Assembly: GCA_019843655.1 (NCBI GenBank)
Contig: JACDQD010000004.1
Location: forward strand, 7,440,001 to 7,504,000
Source of the DNA: Lethocerus indicus
Lineage: Eukaryota; Arthropoda; Insecta; Hemiptera; Belostomatidae
Direction: 5' to 3'
DNA length: 64,000 nt
Part shown: positions 11,130-24,700 of the stretch, one piece after another
Position numbering within the stretch: position 1 is the first letter of the stretch
Layout: each line of letters begins with the position of its first letter
Position numbers and translations under genes: made by a program
The notes under the pieces: generated by a model
Told to the model about the DNA's origin: nothing
What the model saw: only the letters and a program-made list of their open reading frames with translations
Databases searched by the model: none

Positions 11130-14100
11130 AGCAAATAAATATTCTGACAACCCGTAGAAATTATCGCTAATAGTAGAAGCATTTTTATCGTACATTTTCA
11201 TATACACAAGTAGAGTATAAACTTGCCTAACATCTCGTGTACAGTTACGAATTTAATTATTAATAACCGATGTTCCTTCTACTCCGATACGTATTGGATG
11301 ACGTTAAATCGGACGTCAATATGAATCGTGAGATCCGCTGGGGCGATGAATTTCGTATAATTATTCGTTAACCTACTTCGCATAAATAGGCGCGCAAATA
11401 AATATATTAGTTCAAAACTGGAGAGTACTACTGGTGTGGTGGAAGGGGTGAGCCGAAGTGGAAGGCGAGTCGGGGTGAGAGAGTGTAGTCCATTTGTCGG
11501 CGAGTTACTCTACTCGTAGTGGTGGTGGCATGAGCTGGCTCCAACTGTGGGATTTACTTCGGACATAAGGTGATTCGCAGGTTCCCTCTCACAGAGGAAT
11601 ATTTCATATCGGTCTTTATATATCAATTTTTTATTATTTCATAGACAATTCTAATTCTAGTTGGCATTAGTTAAATTTTTACAGCCGTATTGCCTGGCGA
11701 TTGATTCTTCCAAATTAAGGCCGTAACTTATTTATTTTCTCCTTTTTGGGCTAATTCCCGGATCTCTCGTGGAATAATAATTAGGGGCACTTTTCCTCGT
11801 TTCCCATCCCTGACCCGACACGTGGAGGCGTTCGCGTTGTGTTACCGACGGTGAGAGAAAATTGCAGAGAGAAAACCATAATCCATTTTCCCGGAGATAG
11901 CGGCTCGCTGGGTAATAACCCTTCCCGCGAATTGGCTGAGCGCTGTAAAGTGCCCCCGTCATGGGCTCAAAAAGCGTTCTCATATCTAAGGCCTCGTCTA
12001 ATGAAAACTATCGTAAAACGAAATCAGATTACACCATTTACCGATCTTATAAGCATTACAATACAATTTGCAGGAGGCTCGCATTATTGCGGCTTCAAAG
12101 TATTACCTTCCACTATTAGATAGGGAATCAGGAAAACTGAAATGTACAAGAACAATTTAGGCGCTGTAATTACACATCTGTTTGTACTAAGAATAAGAAA
12201 ACACGGCAACCCTATTTGATTGTTATATGAAACGATGGTAGGGTAAAATCCCTATAGAATATTAGGGAATAATAAACTGTTCAGTAGTGTATACGGACAT
12301 TTCGCAATGTCCAGAGTCACTTGCTCGAAGCTTGTGTAACGCAAATTATCGTAAAATATATTTAAATATAAATGGTCTTTTCAATAAATATTTAATAGCA
12401 ATAAAATGTGCTTGAAAAATAACAGTTATAAAGTCCTCCTATGTAGAACACAAGATACTTAATTTATTTCGTATAATTTTATAACTATAAATTAAATGTT
12501 GTAATGGCTTAAATTTCTTGAAAAAAAATATTTATTTACCCAATCCTAAAAGCTATTGGAACTAATAAAGAAACAAATGATTAAAATCGAATTGATTATA
12601 AAAATTTAGTCGAGTATATTAAATTCTTGATAAATACACTCTGGTATATAAAACCAGGTCCTGGTTCGGTTTAACTGCTTCCGTATTTTATGCCGCTTCA
12701 ATATCGACACTTTGCCGCGGGTATTTACAGCCCCGTGAAAAATGTCCCAATGAAACCATTTATTGGGAGCCGAGTGGTGTTATCTGGGCGAAAATAAACG
12801 GCCAGCGGCGAAGAAACAGCAATAAAAACCCGCATTAAAATTTGTCGGACGCGTTCCTTCCTAATAGCCCCCGTCCCCTTAAGAACGCGAATAACATGGG
12901 AATGCGTCAGTTTAATTACGTCGGGACGTCAATAAAGTCAATCACTGTCTGGCCGGGGGAAATCGGGAAACTCCGGTAATTTATTTTCGCGGCTAACTTC
13001 GCAATGAGTATCGAATTTTCGAAAATCCTTAAAATTACACGAAATCTATAGCCTCTTTAAACAGTTAAATAATGAGTTCGATTAGGCTGGATTCCAAAGG
13101 CATTTTACACCCTGCGAAAAAGTTTAAGTGAAAACTTCTTGTCTCGATTTAGTCTCATTATTGTATTTTCCGACGTAGAAATTAATTCATCAAATTTTAT
13201 CAGATTATATTTCCAACGAATACTTCTGAATTCCAATGAACTTAAAACTATACAATAAAATAGAATATTTTAGTTGATTCGGTCATATCGAATTAATAAC
13301 AAATTTCTTGCCATATTCTGCAGATTATTGCTGTACATGTTGAGTAATTCAATTTAGTTAAAAATTTCATCACCTCACTGAATATTTGAATATCTACATC
13401 TTTAAACAATCTTTCGATTTCTGCCGAGTTAATTATTTCATCTTAATCCCATTCGAGGGAATAACCGTGCGTAATTAAATACGTGAGCGGGTAAATTTGC
13501 GAATCGAAATCATCATCCCCGGCCGGTCCGCGGTAACTGTAGACACGGCCGCCTGCAGAATAAATCGTTACCGATTCGGTGTTTACCCGGCACTGTTGGT
13601 TGGCGAGTTTGTATGGAAGGTAAAAGGTTAGGCTCCGGGTATAGGGCAGGGAGGTGGCCGCCGACGGGGCTATAGTTTCAGTCGGGTCGCTCAATGGGAA
13701 AGCTCTGCACGGGAAACTAGTTATTTTTCCCGGGTAGAACGCAGAGGGGTTTTTTACACAGTTACCAGTGTCTGTTTGCATTCGGCACACACTACCTAGC
13801 CCCAGCCCCCGGATTCAATAACCGATTCCGACCGGTAAGTCCTCCTTACATATTGAGTCACATCCTGTCTAAATTGAGTGTCTGGCTCTGGTCTAGAAAT
13901 GACGAAGAAACAGAAACAAATTTAAATTGATTCTGTAATTTAATACAAACTGAAGTAGAGGTCTATAAACATTAGAGTAATGTGATAAAATATTCAACAA
14001 ATTCTCAAAGTTTTTGAAGAGCATTAAACGTATACCAAATGCGTTCATTTCAGGCGTTTAAGAAGAAGGGAACCTTTAAGACGGTTCTCGCAGTGACGAA

Positions 14101-14274
14101 CTTATAAATCAATAGGAACAGTGCGTTCATGAAGGGATGGGACAACATTTATGAAGCTTAATAGAAATACAAAAGATGGTATTCGAAAAACAAACTATCC
14201 CAGAATGATTGTTTATAGCGAAATATATAATAATTTACTTTTTCCGTTCATCTCTTTTTCAGCCCCTAATCCAT

Positions 14275-14294
14275 CCTTACAGGTCCTTACAGGT
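14275..14294. repeat. Perfect 10 bp tandem duplication
   Basis: CCTTACAGGT occurs twice head to tail, directly after an acceptor-like pyrimidine tract ending at 14262. Each copy contains CAG|GT, so it also doubles a donor-like string; no exon can be supported. Confidence 0.8.
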
Positions 14295-15093
14295 TGGTTA
14301 TTCGTAACATTCTAATACCTACAAATGTTTTATTTTTTCAGCGGACGCGGACACACTTTTATCGAGAGTTTTACGGCATCCGATGCAATAAAAGTTTTTA
14401 GGACAATGGACACTTCTTTACGGCGGAACCATGCCAGTATACTGCAATAGGATCGTCGCAGTTTTACTTCAACAAATGAAGTCCGCGTTTATGTCCTTAC
14501 GCACCCCCAAACATCTTCCATTCGGTGATAAAACAAGGTTGTTTTATTAAACGACTGTTTTTTAAAACCTTTTTCTCACCCAAATATTTTCCTTTCCCTA
14601 CCAGTTCTATCTGTAATTTCTACGTTTCCGTGCACACGAGGTCTGTCATTTATATTGAGCATAATTATTATGGACTGCGGCATTTTATAACATGTTTTAC
14701 TAAAAATTAATGCTTCTTACGTGTATTATGTCGAAAAATTAATCGAAAGCATTTATGAAAAAAAATTGATATATTGCTGCGGTAATCACCGGGTAACGGG
14801 TCTGAATAGAAGAAGGGTTCTACCCGTTACAACTGAGGGAGGCATTCGCCCAAGTGGAACGTCTTTGATCAGGTCCACAACATTGATCAACCTGTGGTCG
14901 GTTTTCACCGACGCGTCTTCTTTCATGCCACTGCACCTTAATCTTAGTTTCGCTCTAGAGATACTGTATATAAAACGTGAAACGGAAGACTAAAATTGAA
15001 AAGCGAACGTGGGTCGAAGCGTTGGAACGACAAAACAGAATAGAATATAGGGAGTTGACATATTGACAATGATTCGCTTATTATTTAATTAAT

Positions 15094-15712
15094 AGTTAGT
15101 GCTTTCGGTCTGTAGCTTAGAGGGTCTGTGCTGTTTTTACCGGGTTTTAATATTGGGATAATTGTGAGGTCTAGCCAAGACTGTGGTGTTGTGCCTGTGT
15201 TCCATATGTTATTATATAATTTGAGCAGTAATTGTGTTTTTGTTTGTGTGTTAAGGCAGTGATCATTTCGTTGCAGATTCCATCTGGGCCTGGTGTGTTA
15301 CCGTAATTTAATTTTTTTATTGCTGCTTTAAGTTCGTATTTTGTGAAAGGTCTCGGGAAGTCATCGTCTGTTCTTAGTGGTGTCTCGTTTATATTGTCGT
15401 TGTAGGGAAAATTTCTGTTGCTTTTATGTTACCTATTTTCACGGGGTATGTTTCGTGTTGGATTATTGGTATATTTCTAATATGCCGTTGATTATTTAGT
15501 GGTTTAATCTTGTTCCATATTGTTTTTGATCTTGTCGGTGTCATTTCTGAAATGTATTTGGGCCAGGATTGTTGTTTTACTGTGTTTATAGTTCTTTTTG
15601 TTATTGCGCTTTGTCTTTTTGGTGCTATGAGGTTTTTTGTTGTTCTTCTGGTTCGTCTTTCTCGTTTGACTGCTGTTTGGCATTCGTCATTCCACCAAGG
15701 ATTACAGTTAGA
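15094..15712 (-). pseudogene. Non-LTR retrotransposon reverse transcriptase fragment (I/Jockey-like), broken
   Basis: Read on the minus strand this encodes the linker between endonuclease and reverse transcriptase and the start of the reverse transcriptase. It opens with NPWWNDEC, then a basic stretch and a W-n-K-I-K-P-L-N motif. A frame change near 15410 leads to FTKYELKAAIKKLN and GNTPGPDGICNEMI. A second shift near 15240 leads to LYNNIWNTGTTPQSW, IIPILKPGK and SYRPKALT. The GPDGI and KPGK...SYRP blocks are hallmarks of non-LTR reverse transcriptases. The catalytic F/YADD region is absent because the fragment stops after the SYRP block, and the endonuclease is missing. Two frameshifts and truncation at both ends make it dead. 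The clade is inferred from general pattern; an I- or Jockey-type element is most likely. It lies directly beside an oppositely oriented retroposon tail. Confidence 0.85.
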
Positions 15713-15740
15713 ACAATAAAAAATTCGAACAAATTCACTG

Positions 15741-15893
15741 CTGACCTGGCCCCATGACCTGGAAAGGTGCTTCTTGACCCGCCCGGACATGAGATGCATG
15801 CACGCTGAAGGTTTGGTGGAAATCGGTTCAGCCGTTTGGAAAGGCATAGCGAACACATAGACAGACAAACGCCATTTGACCAATATTATATAG
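15741..15893 (+). mobile_element. Non-LTR retroposon 3' tail (solo)
   Basis: The string AAATCGGTTCAGCCGTTT, then AACACATAGACAGACAAACG and an AT-rich end (ATTATATAG), is the characteristic 3' end of insect non-LTR elements and derived SINEs, where TCGGTTCAGCCGTTT is followed by CA/GA-rich repeats. It reads rightwards, opposite to the reverse transcriptase fragment on its left. No poly(A) or clear target-site duplication is visible. The family cannot be fixed from sequence alone. Confidence 0.7.
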
Positions 15894-15944
15894 CTGCGTG
15901 ATATGCTGGAACTTGTGCTATAGTATTAAACAATTATTAATAAC

Positions 15945-16079
15945 AGGAGGTTTCCGAACACACTTTCACGACGAGGCGTAGGCCCAAAACTAAACCAGGC
16001 AGGCGAGAAAAATAATCAAACGGGTGATGGTATATGTTTAAATGTCAGTGGTGTTCGAAGTAGACAGAATAAATTATAA
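15945..16079 (+). pseudogene. Possible retrotransposon endonuclease-start remnant
   Basis: A plus-strand frame from 15945 to a TAA at 16077-16079 includes GDGICLNVSGVRS followed by R-Q-N-K-L. This recalls the first strand of apurinic-type endonucleases in non-LTR elements, where a hydrophobic-asparagine segment precedes R-S/G-L-R-x-K. The resemblance is short, the frame is only 44 codons, and the next codons close at once. Its position 50 bp after a retroposon tail makes a remnant plausible. Chance is a serious alternative. Confidence 0.25.
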
Positions 16080-16148
16080 TTATAGTAAAATATATTAGAG
16101 ATATTAAATAAACGTGTTCAGAGGGAGACAGGAGCGAGGGAGGAGTTT

Positions 16149-16190
16149 TTCCCACGCGTCATTTCATCTCTTCCCACGCATCATGAACTC
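16149..16190. repeat. Imperfect tandem duplication, about 21 bp
   Basis: TTCCCACGCGTCATTTCATC and TTCCCACGCATCATGAACTC lie head to tail; the first 9 bases are identical and the rest diverged. Confidence 0.6.
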
Positions 16191-17409
16191 TTTTTCCAGG
16201 TGTTCACTCAGTAAAGAGTAAACAGTCTACGATTTTGTTAAAATTAACCTTTGCAGTTCAGTCTTATCCTAAGCGTGTGTTGATTCTTCTACAGTAATTA
16301 AACTTCAGAAACTGACTTTAATTCCATTTAGCATGAAATGTATTATTCTTATTCTGCATTTTTTCTATTGAGAAATATTAATTTTATTTTAATTCACTTC
16401 ACACCAGATGATGAAATGATAAAACTATTGATTATGACACTACTTCGCTGGTGTTCCTTCAAGAGAGATAAATTTCATCGGCCCGTGAATATATTTACGA
16501 CGAAGGAATGGCCCGGGGTTGTGGGAACCCAGATGGGGCTCTATTCGGTGTGAAAAGCCCTGTCTCTGATATTTTTTCCACTTTATTTCCCAGTTACAGA
16601 CCAGAAGCGGCCAAGTGCAAGGTAATTTCGAGTTGGCACTAAAGCTCAGTGCTGTGCTTTGGAACGGTGGCGTCGGCCCGATATCCACCGCGCTCGAAAA
16701 TCCTCAGCTGAATCATGCTCGTTTTTAATTAAGCACACCCGCCAATTAATAATTCCAGGTTACCGGATTTAATTCAACATATATTTAACACAATGCAGAA
16801 AATTATATAGTTTAAGACCTTACAAATTAGCTTTTCAACCTTCGAACAACAAATATATGTTTGACTCACTTTCTAAGACAGACTTTGGCAAATCACCAAC
16901 TACGAAAATAATTCCTTTCCCGAAGGGTGTGGAAACTTTCTAAGTTAATCCAGGTCCTACTTCTGCTTCTGTATTCATCGGCATGAATACGAAATTGAGC
17001 ATTGAAGGGTGGTTGTCCCTAGGGCTTTTCCCTTGCATTCAGTCCAGCCACTAATCCCGAGTAGGGCTGTCTTTTCGTTTAACCATTTTTTTCTATTCAT
17101 AAGCGATGATTTACCATCCAATGGTTCATGCATGTATAAATTTAGTACCGCACGGGTGAAGAACATGGGCTGCATACGGAAATTACCGTCACCGAAATGT
17201 ACCCCTAATATTAGATTGTGCTATATATCTTCTTGTAGAAATATACGAAAATTATATTTATATATTTATTAAACAGCAATAAATATGCAAATATATAAAT
17301 GTCTATAAATACTTTTCATTTCCAAGACGACATTCCGTTTTCCATAATGGACATAGATTTCAGATAGTATGTCAAAATTAAATTTTATTTTATTATTCAT
17401 AGAACAATT

Positions 17410-17421
17410 GATGCATGCATC
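17410..17421. repeat. 12 bp perfect palindrome GATGCATGCATC
   Basis: Self-complementary with no spacer; it contains two overlapping ATGCAT steps. Possibly a dimer binding site, possibly chance. Confidence 0.6.
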
Positions 17422-17868
17422 GTCGGGTTTTCTTATTACTGCAAACTATTAAATGTAATTTATTTTGTGTTACTATACTTTTGTGTTTATATACTTAAAT
17501 TTAAATGTACTTACAGTACTTCACAATATCAATAATGGAATCTTTCTGATCATGTAAACGAGCTGGGCGATACTGGCCTACTTTACGATGAAATAGGATA
17601 GTGGAAGGGCACAGTTATTTCGTGTTAAACGAAGTTCCTGCCCTGCATAGACACTCGTCACTCATTTGTTCACAACTGTCGATGCTGTGAATGCTTTTGA
17701 CCTTTAACCAAATAGTAATTTACGTTCAAACGAAACCCATCACCAGAAGCTGAATTCAATTTCGGATACTTTAACAGACGGAGACGTTCGGTTCAATTAA
17801 ATTATGAGTTGTCAAAATTCGTTAAACCCAAGAAGTGTTTTGTAACACACTTTGATGAGAATGAGTGG

Positions 17869-17871
<3 letters not shown>

Positions 17872-17932
<61 letters not shown>

Positions 17933-17941
17933 GAGAGCGAG
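17872..17941. repeat. (GA)n microsatellite
   Basis: About 29 pure GA units at 17872-17929, then one T and a short GAGAGAGCGAG extension. Open frames on both strands here are repeat artefacts (Arg-Glu and Ser-Leu runs). Confidence 0.96.
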
Positions 17942-20900
17942 CTTGTGTTTTGGCACGAATTTCCACTAAAGCAATTATGACAGAATTTAATTGCGGGGGT
18001 TCAGAAATTAACGTGAAGATCCATCTCGATACACTCCAGTTGAGGTAATCCGATAAAACCGGCTCCGTTTGTACATGAGTATAAAACATGTACAAAGTTT
18101 GTCCTACAAGCAAATGAATTATTAATTAACAATGAACTGTACGTTCAGTATCTCGCTTAGCAAATATTCTCGCAGAATCGATGCGGTTCGATAACAACGC
18201 AAAAGGGTTAGAATGTCGGGACGGGAGAAAACAGGGTCCTTTTTGATCTTCGGTCCTACTACAGAACATTTAATATGCTTAAAATTTTTCTCCCTTTACT
18301 TACACGAAACTCCTTATAATAGCATGCTTTGGAAACTCGATAAAGTCAGTTTATGAGCACCGCGAAAAATACTTCAAAGATCAATGTTTAACTAACTGCA
18401 AATATAACTCCTTTACACATTTCTTTCGTCTGAATTCTATATTCTGTAAATATAAATACTACCAAATTTACACCAATCACTATGATGAACGAAAGAAGTG
18501 TCTTATGTGTTTGTATGTGCGTGTGGATGTGTACATGTGGCTCACCCAAGATTGTGGTGGACTGGATAATAATACTATACATATAAGTCATATATATAAG
18601 TAAGTGATAGCATTTTAAAATTACTTTAAAAATGAGGAAGAATTAGTTGAAGTGCATCATTCGTCATCTTACATCACACGTTTTTTTTTATAATTCCTCT
18701 TGAAAACGTATTATTTACTGTAAATTTCGCACTCCTACGAGGTGGAATTGATTCCCGTAAGCGTCATTCCATAGTCTTTCAGTTGCCTCAGAGAAAGGAG
18801 CGACTAATTTGTATTTGTCCCTGTTTTCATTGCAATAGTGATGCACTTGACAAACCATCGATGAATATTGGATTGAGCGCTGTAGAGATCACCTGGACGA
18901 GGTATAACCGGGATTAAGACGGGGCCGGCAGACATTAGGCTTATTGGGTCTCCTCATCCCGCGCACTCTGAACTTAATTACTTCCAGATAAATTTCCAGT
19001 GGCGAAACAGCGAGATGAGAGATAATATTGGAAGAGTTGAAACTGTGTAGACAAGATAAAGAGGGAAGGGGGGGATATTTTATTATTTGTATTTAATCTA
19101 GTTTCTCGACTCCCCCCAGTCGTACACTCCTAAATCACTTTTCGGAGCTAAACATTATATGGCTAGCCTCTAATTTCAAACGGCCGTGTTTCTTGCTGCT
19201 TGGCCTCGGTAACTTCAACTCCTGTTTTCAGGTACAAGCACCTCTCCCTGGCCCGCCAAGTACCATTATCCTAGCAATGCGTGGAATGTTGAAGGATTGG
19301 AATAAGGCTTAAACTTACCGTAAATCTGCCTGGTCAATAGTATTATTTCCCATATTGTACATGAAACAAGTACAATGAAGTCCCAATATATGTAGGCATA
19401 AAATTATAGAAACGTTTGCTCGGCGCTGCGCGTGCATTAAAAGAAAATAATGAATTTGTAAATTTCAATTTGGAATGACTTGATCAATCGCAGTGTCCAG
19501 CTATTAAAAATGAAAGTATATTCTTACTCGCTGTGGCAAAAAAAACCCGCCAGGCAAATGCTTTAAAAACACTAAAATATCTTTATTTTTTTTTCTAGAT
19601 TTTCTAGATACCATCATTTAATTCAAAATCTCGCGCTAAAATAGTACTTCAAATGTGCTTCAGGCTTAATGTCCGAAAGGTGGCAAAATCCGTTGTGAGC
19701 CATAAATAAGCGAGAGTCACGCAATACATGATCGTAGCCTTCAACCTCTGCACACGCACAGATCGACAGTATAATGTACAGTTAATGAAACTTCAGCGCA
19801 AAAGGAAAAATAATGTAAAACGCATTGTGAATTCATAATTAACAAACTTTTCTCGCCAATTACAGGGACATTAAAAATTGGTTTCACTGAATCATAAATT
19901 TGTACGCAGGGAATTTCAGAAAAACCTGATGCCCGACTTCAGTAACTTTGTCTCATATTTCTGGAAGCTCCAACGTAAATTCAATGTTACACCGAATGAA
20001 CAAAATGAATGAAATAATAAAAATAACTTTAGGGCGCATAACAGTTAAACCTCGTGGCGCACTAAAATGAGAATCGAGAAAAAAGATGAAAAATAATTTT
20101 AACTAAAGTAAAAAGAATAAAATGAATATTATTTCTCCTAATATTAAGGAGTAAACCCTGAAATTATAAGGCAATGAAAAGAAAATGGGAGTTGTTCTCA
20201 ACATTATTATCGGTTGTGGATTATTAACCTCACATTTTGAATAAGCCGAATGGAGAAACAGGTGAAAAGTTAAGTAATGGTGAAATGGCTCTCTTTCTGT
20301 GTTAAACCAGTTGTGGAATACATAGGCTGCATTTGATTTTCAGCCGGGTTGATTAACGTAAGCTGAATAAGCCGGAAGTTTAACAGGGCCCGGTGTCTGT
20401 AACCCTTTCCCCTTTAAGACCCGCGTCGTAATTTTATCCTCGTTAACAATAATTGGACTTTATCTCAAGACCCTTTTCGTTTCCAATTATTTTCCATTAT
20501 GGGGATAACACCCCGGCCCAACGCCAAAATTCAATATTTAGAGACTCCCATTATGAAACCGTCGATATTACACCTCGCTAGCGGGCGGTGTGAGTGTGGA
20601 AATTTTAGGCGAAGAACATAAACCAGCGCGGAACGATGTTTCACCCTATACCCTATATATTCTAGGCCCTTTCCTATTAAATCGATGGGGATGGTTTTCT
20701 GACAGAAATATTTTCATTTAAACGAACCATACATCTATATTTGTAATGTACACCTAATAACTTCATTATAAAATAATTTCCAACTATTACAATTTTCTGT
20801 CGCTGCTCGCATCGGAATTCGGCTTCTCACCACAGTTAGTAGCATTAAATTTGTAGAAAGGTATTTGTTCCAAGGACAATATAGATATATTGCTGAATGT

Positions 20901-21765
20901 TTACTTCATAAGCCGATGAATTTTCCAAACCCTAGCTGAACACATGAAAATCAGGAATCACTTTAGAATTAAGAATTAAGTGTATCAGACGGACCAATCG
21001 GCATCAAAACTGAGATTGTGTTCTCCTCGCAGGATGGTGAGCACCGATGCTATCCTGACGGGGTGCATGCTTCTTGATTTAGAGCACAGCGAAAGAACAG
21101 ATGGACCATAAATAATAATAAACTTTACACTAATAGGCGTCACAGTGCCTTCCTCAATCGGTAACCCTTTAATGGCGGATATACTCAACCTATATTCAAG
21201 TCGATAACATTTCCAATGTATACGGAAGTCGATTAGAACTGTACTTAGCGGATATATGATTTTTTTTCATACGGCACTTTCACGGTGTATCAATTTCACT
21301 GCTTTTAAGGGATTCGGATCACGAACGAGTAGAGCACGGCCATTAGAGAGTGGGAAAGGATTATTTGATATCACTGAAATAGGGCACATCTGATCGTGCT
21401 TTAATGTATTCCCTATAAGGGATGCCGGCCATTTTCATTCCCGATTAAACTTTTAAACGTTCGCGAGAACGTCCTTGGAGGGACCCCAATCTCCTAATAT
21501 TTAAACGGGAGGAACGAAAATATTTCCCCTAACCCCGATAGCATGAAAGACTAGTGTATAATCCGATATCGTAATTGAATGGAAATTTTAGTAGTACAGC
21601 GGTTATCGATTAATGGCGAGAATATAGATCGAGGCATTTTAAATTATAAATATTGATGGGAATCTGAAAGATGATGCTGATTAATTTCAGATTTCGGACT
21701 TTTAATTTTTAATCATTTATTATTATTTAAATTTAATTTGATTTAATTTTTTGGTTCCTTAATTT

Positions 21766-21776
21766 GGGGGGGGGGG
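21766..21776 (+). repeat. 11-base poly(G) run
   Basis: Eleven consecutive G residues in an otherwise AT-rich segment; a likely site of sequencing or assembly length error. Confidence 0.85.
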
Positions 21777-24700
21777 TTATGGAATTCCCATCACAGCGAA
21801 GGTTTTCAACAGTAGGTGGGATAAATATCGGTTTTATCGATACGGCTCCCCGGGGATTCAGCTGGGGTTTGCCCAACAAATCAGCGTTGCCGACAAAAAT
21901 CGGGAGGAGGGAGCTCAAATAGATATAGGCCATAGATCTGCGGCTGTACTCTTTTATTCTCCATATGGCGCTCTTGACATACGGCCCGAACACAATCCTC
22001 CAGTCGCCCGGGCTGCGGTCTCTCCCAGCTCGCCTTCTCCTCCAGTTTACGGCTCTCGATACCTTAACTTCGCATTTAAATTCACAAATGGTAATTTTAT
22101 TTCGGTACTTTATGGTATATAGCCGGCTCGATGGAATATATATATAGGTGTTGGCAATTTGTTATCGTTTTGATTCACATTAGCCGCCAACATTGGACAT
22201 TAGAACTCACTCCCCTGAATATGGTTTCCAGAAGAATCACGGATCTTCCATTCGGTGAATTCTCTATTTTTGAGTTATTGTATTGCTTCAACGTCTATTT
22301 TAATGATTGCAGGTTGTTAGAAAAACATTAAAGCTGTCAGAATTATTATCTGTAAACTGTAATCTCTGCTTTGCTCTCCTCTCTGATTTGACAATTCGAG
22401 AATAGTAATTCGTATAATTCTAGCTAATTTTTTATGGGAGGGACCTACAATAGGGAAACCCATTCTCGCTCAATTAATCAGTGATCATTATCAAGAAGCT
22501 CCTTCCGGACATAATCGTTTCTCTTTCTTTTCGTAGCGATACCTCATTAGCTTGTCAAGTTTAAATAGTGTCAATATGTCTACGTTCGTTTAGCATCTTT
22601 CTGGCTTCATCATCCAGGTCAAAAGTAGGTCATGTAGCATCCTACGTTCAGGTGGTCATTCAATTTTTAGGTTTGTCCTTCAATTAGAAGCCCCTTCTTC
22701 TATTTTCTGTATTCTCGATTTGAGCATTCATTAATGAAAAATGAACAGTTTGATGGTAGAACCGGTCATTTACCTGCTCGAGAATGCTGCGGGTTCGGCT
22801 AATGGACTTTACACTGGCCGTGCTTAGGCCCCATACATTATAACTGAAACGGTACAGGGATGCACCGGAGTACCCAGAGGTACGGGCTAAACGGAATCAA
22901 TTACTTAGCGAGGGTGGGAGAAGTCGGGACCGCTCGAAATTAGGATTACGGTGGATTAAAGTAAAGTGGGGACGGTATCGGGATGAATGCTAATAAGGGC
23001 CTTACCCCTGTAACCAGCGAACCGGTAATCTTATCCTGAACGTAATTTAATTAATATTTTGGTTAGGCCTAAATTAAGTAAATCCAACCGACGAAACCGC
23101 AATTTCAGGAGTGTACCACCTAATGGGAGTGGTTTGACCGCCTAATCTCCTGAACAGAAGGAAGATATAAAAATCTTCAACAGACGTATTTTCATTTCTT
23201 ATATATTTATGCCGAATGCGGCTCGCCGCTGGAATTCGAATCAGGTTAGCTCCAAATCCTGGAATTCCAATTCGGACCAATTCTAATACAGTGTATTAAG
23301 TAATAAAAAAAATTAATTGCTCCATGGTCAGATAACAGGTATTGTTTGATTATAAAGAAGATTTGGTTATTGTGGTACGAACTATTGTAAAGTGACTAAC
23401 CACAAGTTGGTACGTACGTAATGCAGTAGGATATAGAAGTATGAAAAAAATTGGGATATTTATGTTATTTAGTCTTAACTAGGAGTGTACAGGAGAGTGT
23501 TTCTTAATATATTTATTAATAATTGTGTGTAACGCGTGAAATATTGGAGACAGAAGTTGTCCTTTGTTGAAACTGAAGGACAAATTAACCAAACATTGAC
23601 ATGTAATTACCACCTTAACATATAACTCGGGGACCAAGAGCCCGGTTTTTCATCGAGTTACATAAGAGCAACTATAAGTCATGCCATAATTATGACGGTG
23701 GCGGACAGTTTGGACCCATCACGCTATTAATCTCATTTCTTACCCTCCAGCCCCTCTAAAGAGGCCAGATATCAGAGCCGACATCCGCTCAGACAAAAAG
23801 TTAGTCATTTCTTGCAGTTATACTGTCAATTATACCGCCTTCCCTAATCACCATCTGAGCGCCAAGAAGATGAACATATAAGTACTTTTGTGTGCTATCT
23901 TTATTAGTTATTTTGCTATAGACTTCAATGTTATTACGTACACTCGAAGGGTATTGGCGAATGCCAAGGAGTAAAAAATCATTAAGGGTTATTGGAATAC
24001 GAGGGGTAGTAAGTAATAAGGTACTACGATTTGTTTTATTTTAAAACTGTCTGTGGGAGACGCAACCAAAGAAATGCACACAAATACATTTACTATCCAT
24101 ATAGTTTATTTTCATTAAATATGAAAAACCAAACTATATAGTTTAAATAATCAACGACGTATTTAGGACGTGATCTTGATTTTCCATTTAGAAAACTACC
24201 AATAATGTAATAACACCTTCATTGAAATAGAAAATGAGAATTTTACGCGTGAATTAACGGGAAAATAACTTAACAAATTCAGTTTGCTGAATAATAATTT
24301 AATTTAACATAACTTGCCGGAATTGGATTGAGTAGGGTTTGTTTGTCTGTCGTCCCCAAATTTAAATATCGACCACCAGGGTCACTCGGTTAGGCGGCGG
24401 CATAAATTGGTGCATTGACAGAGCCGAATCAAACTCCAATATACTCCCCGGTTATCGGACATTAGAAAATTAATAAGAATTCGGGGAAATGGGATACCCG
24501 AGGGGCGAATTGCTGAGTGCTTTTATTAGTGGCGCTTAAACATTCGACTTATCAATGTCTATTAAAGTGGACCCCATTTCGGGAATTGATGGCCGCTCCG
24601 CTTTTCCGGTGCTAAATGAACCTGAAGACGCAGATAAGGAACAATGCCCACTTCAACTAATTCCAGTCTATCCGCCATTCCCTCTAGCGGGCCCAGATGC

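Larger units (their letters stand above)
10876..15093. other. Non-coding interval, 10.9-15.1 kb
   Basis: No gene is recognised. Mixed-GC islands lie near 11280-11600, 11690-12120, 12640-13110 and 13440-13880; AT-rich spacers lie between them. Two good acceptor-like strings end at 14262 and 14341, but the frames after them close quickly. The minus frame 13443-13790 (115 codons) lies in a GC island and resembles nothing known. Confidence 0.6.
16080..20999. other. Non-coding interval, 16.1-21.0 kb
   Basis: No gene is recognised. Mixed-GC islands lie near 16480-16700, 18160-18260, 18720-19330 and 20350-20700. The minus frame at 18388-18591 runs through a TG-rich stretch (about 18500-18540) and is an artefact of it. 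Confidence 0.6.

Noticed and set aside
14339..14480. Strong acceptor-like string followed by short open frames
   Set aside because: All frames close within about 35 codons and no donor fits; not a supportable exon.
23953..23966. GAATGCCAAG resembling the end of miR-124
   Set aside because: The seed region and a precursor hairpin are absent.
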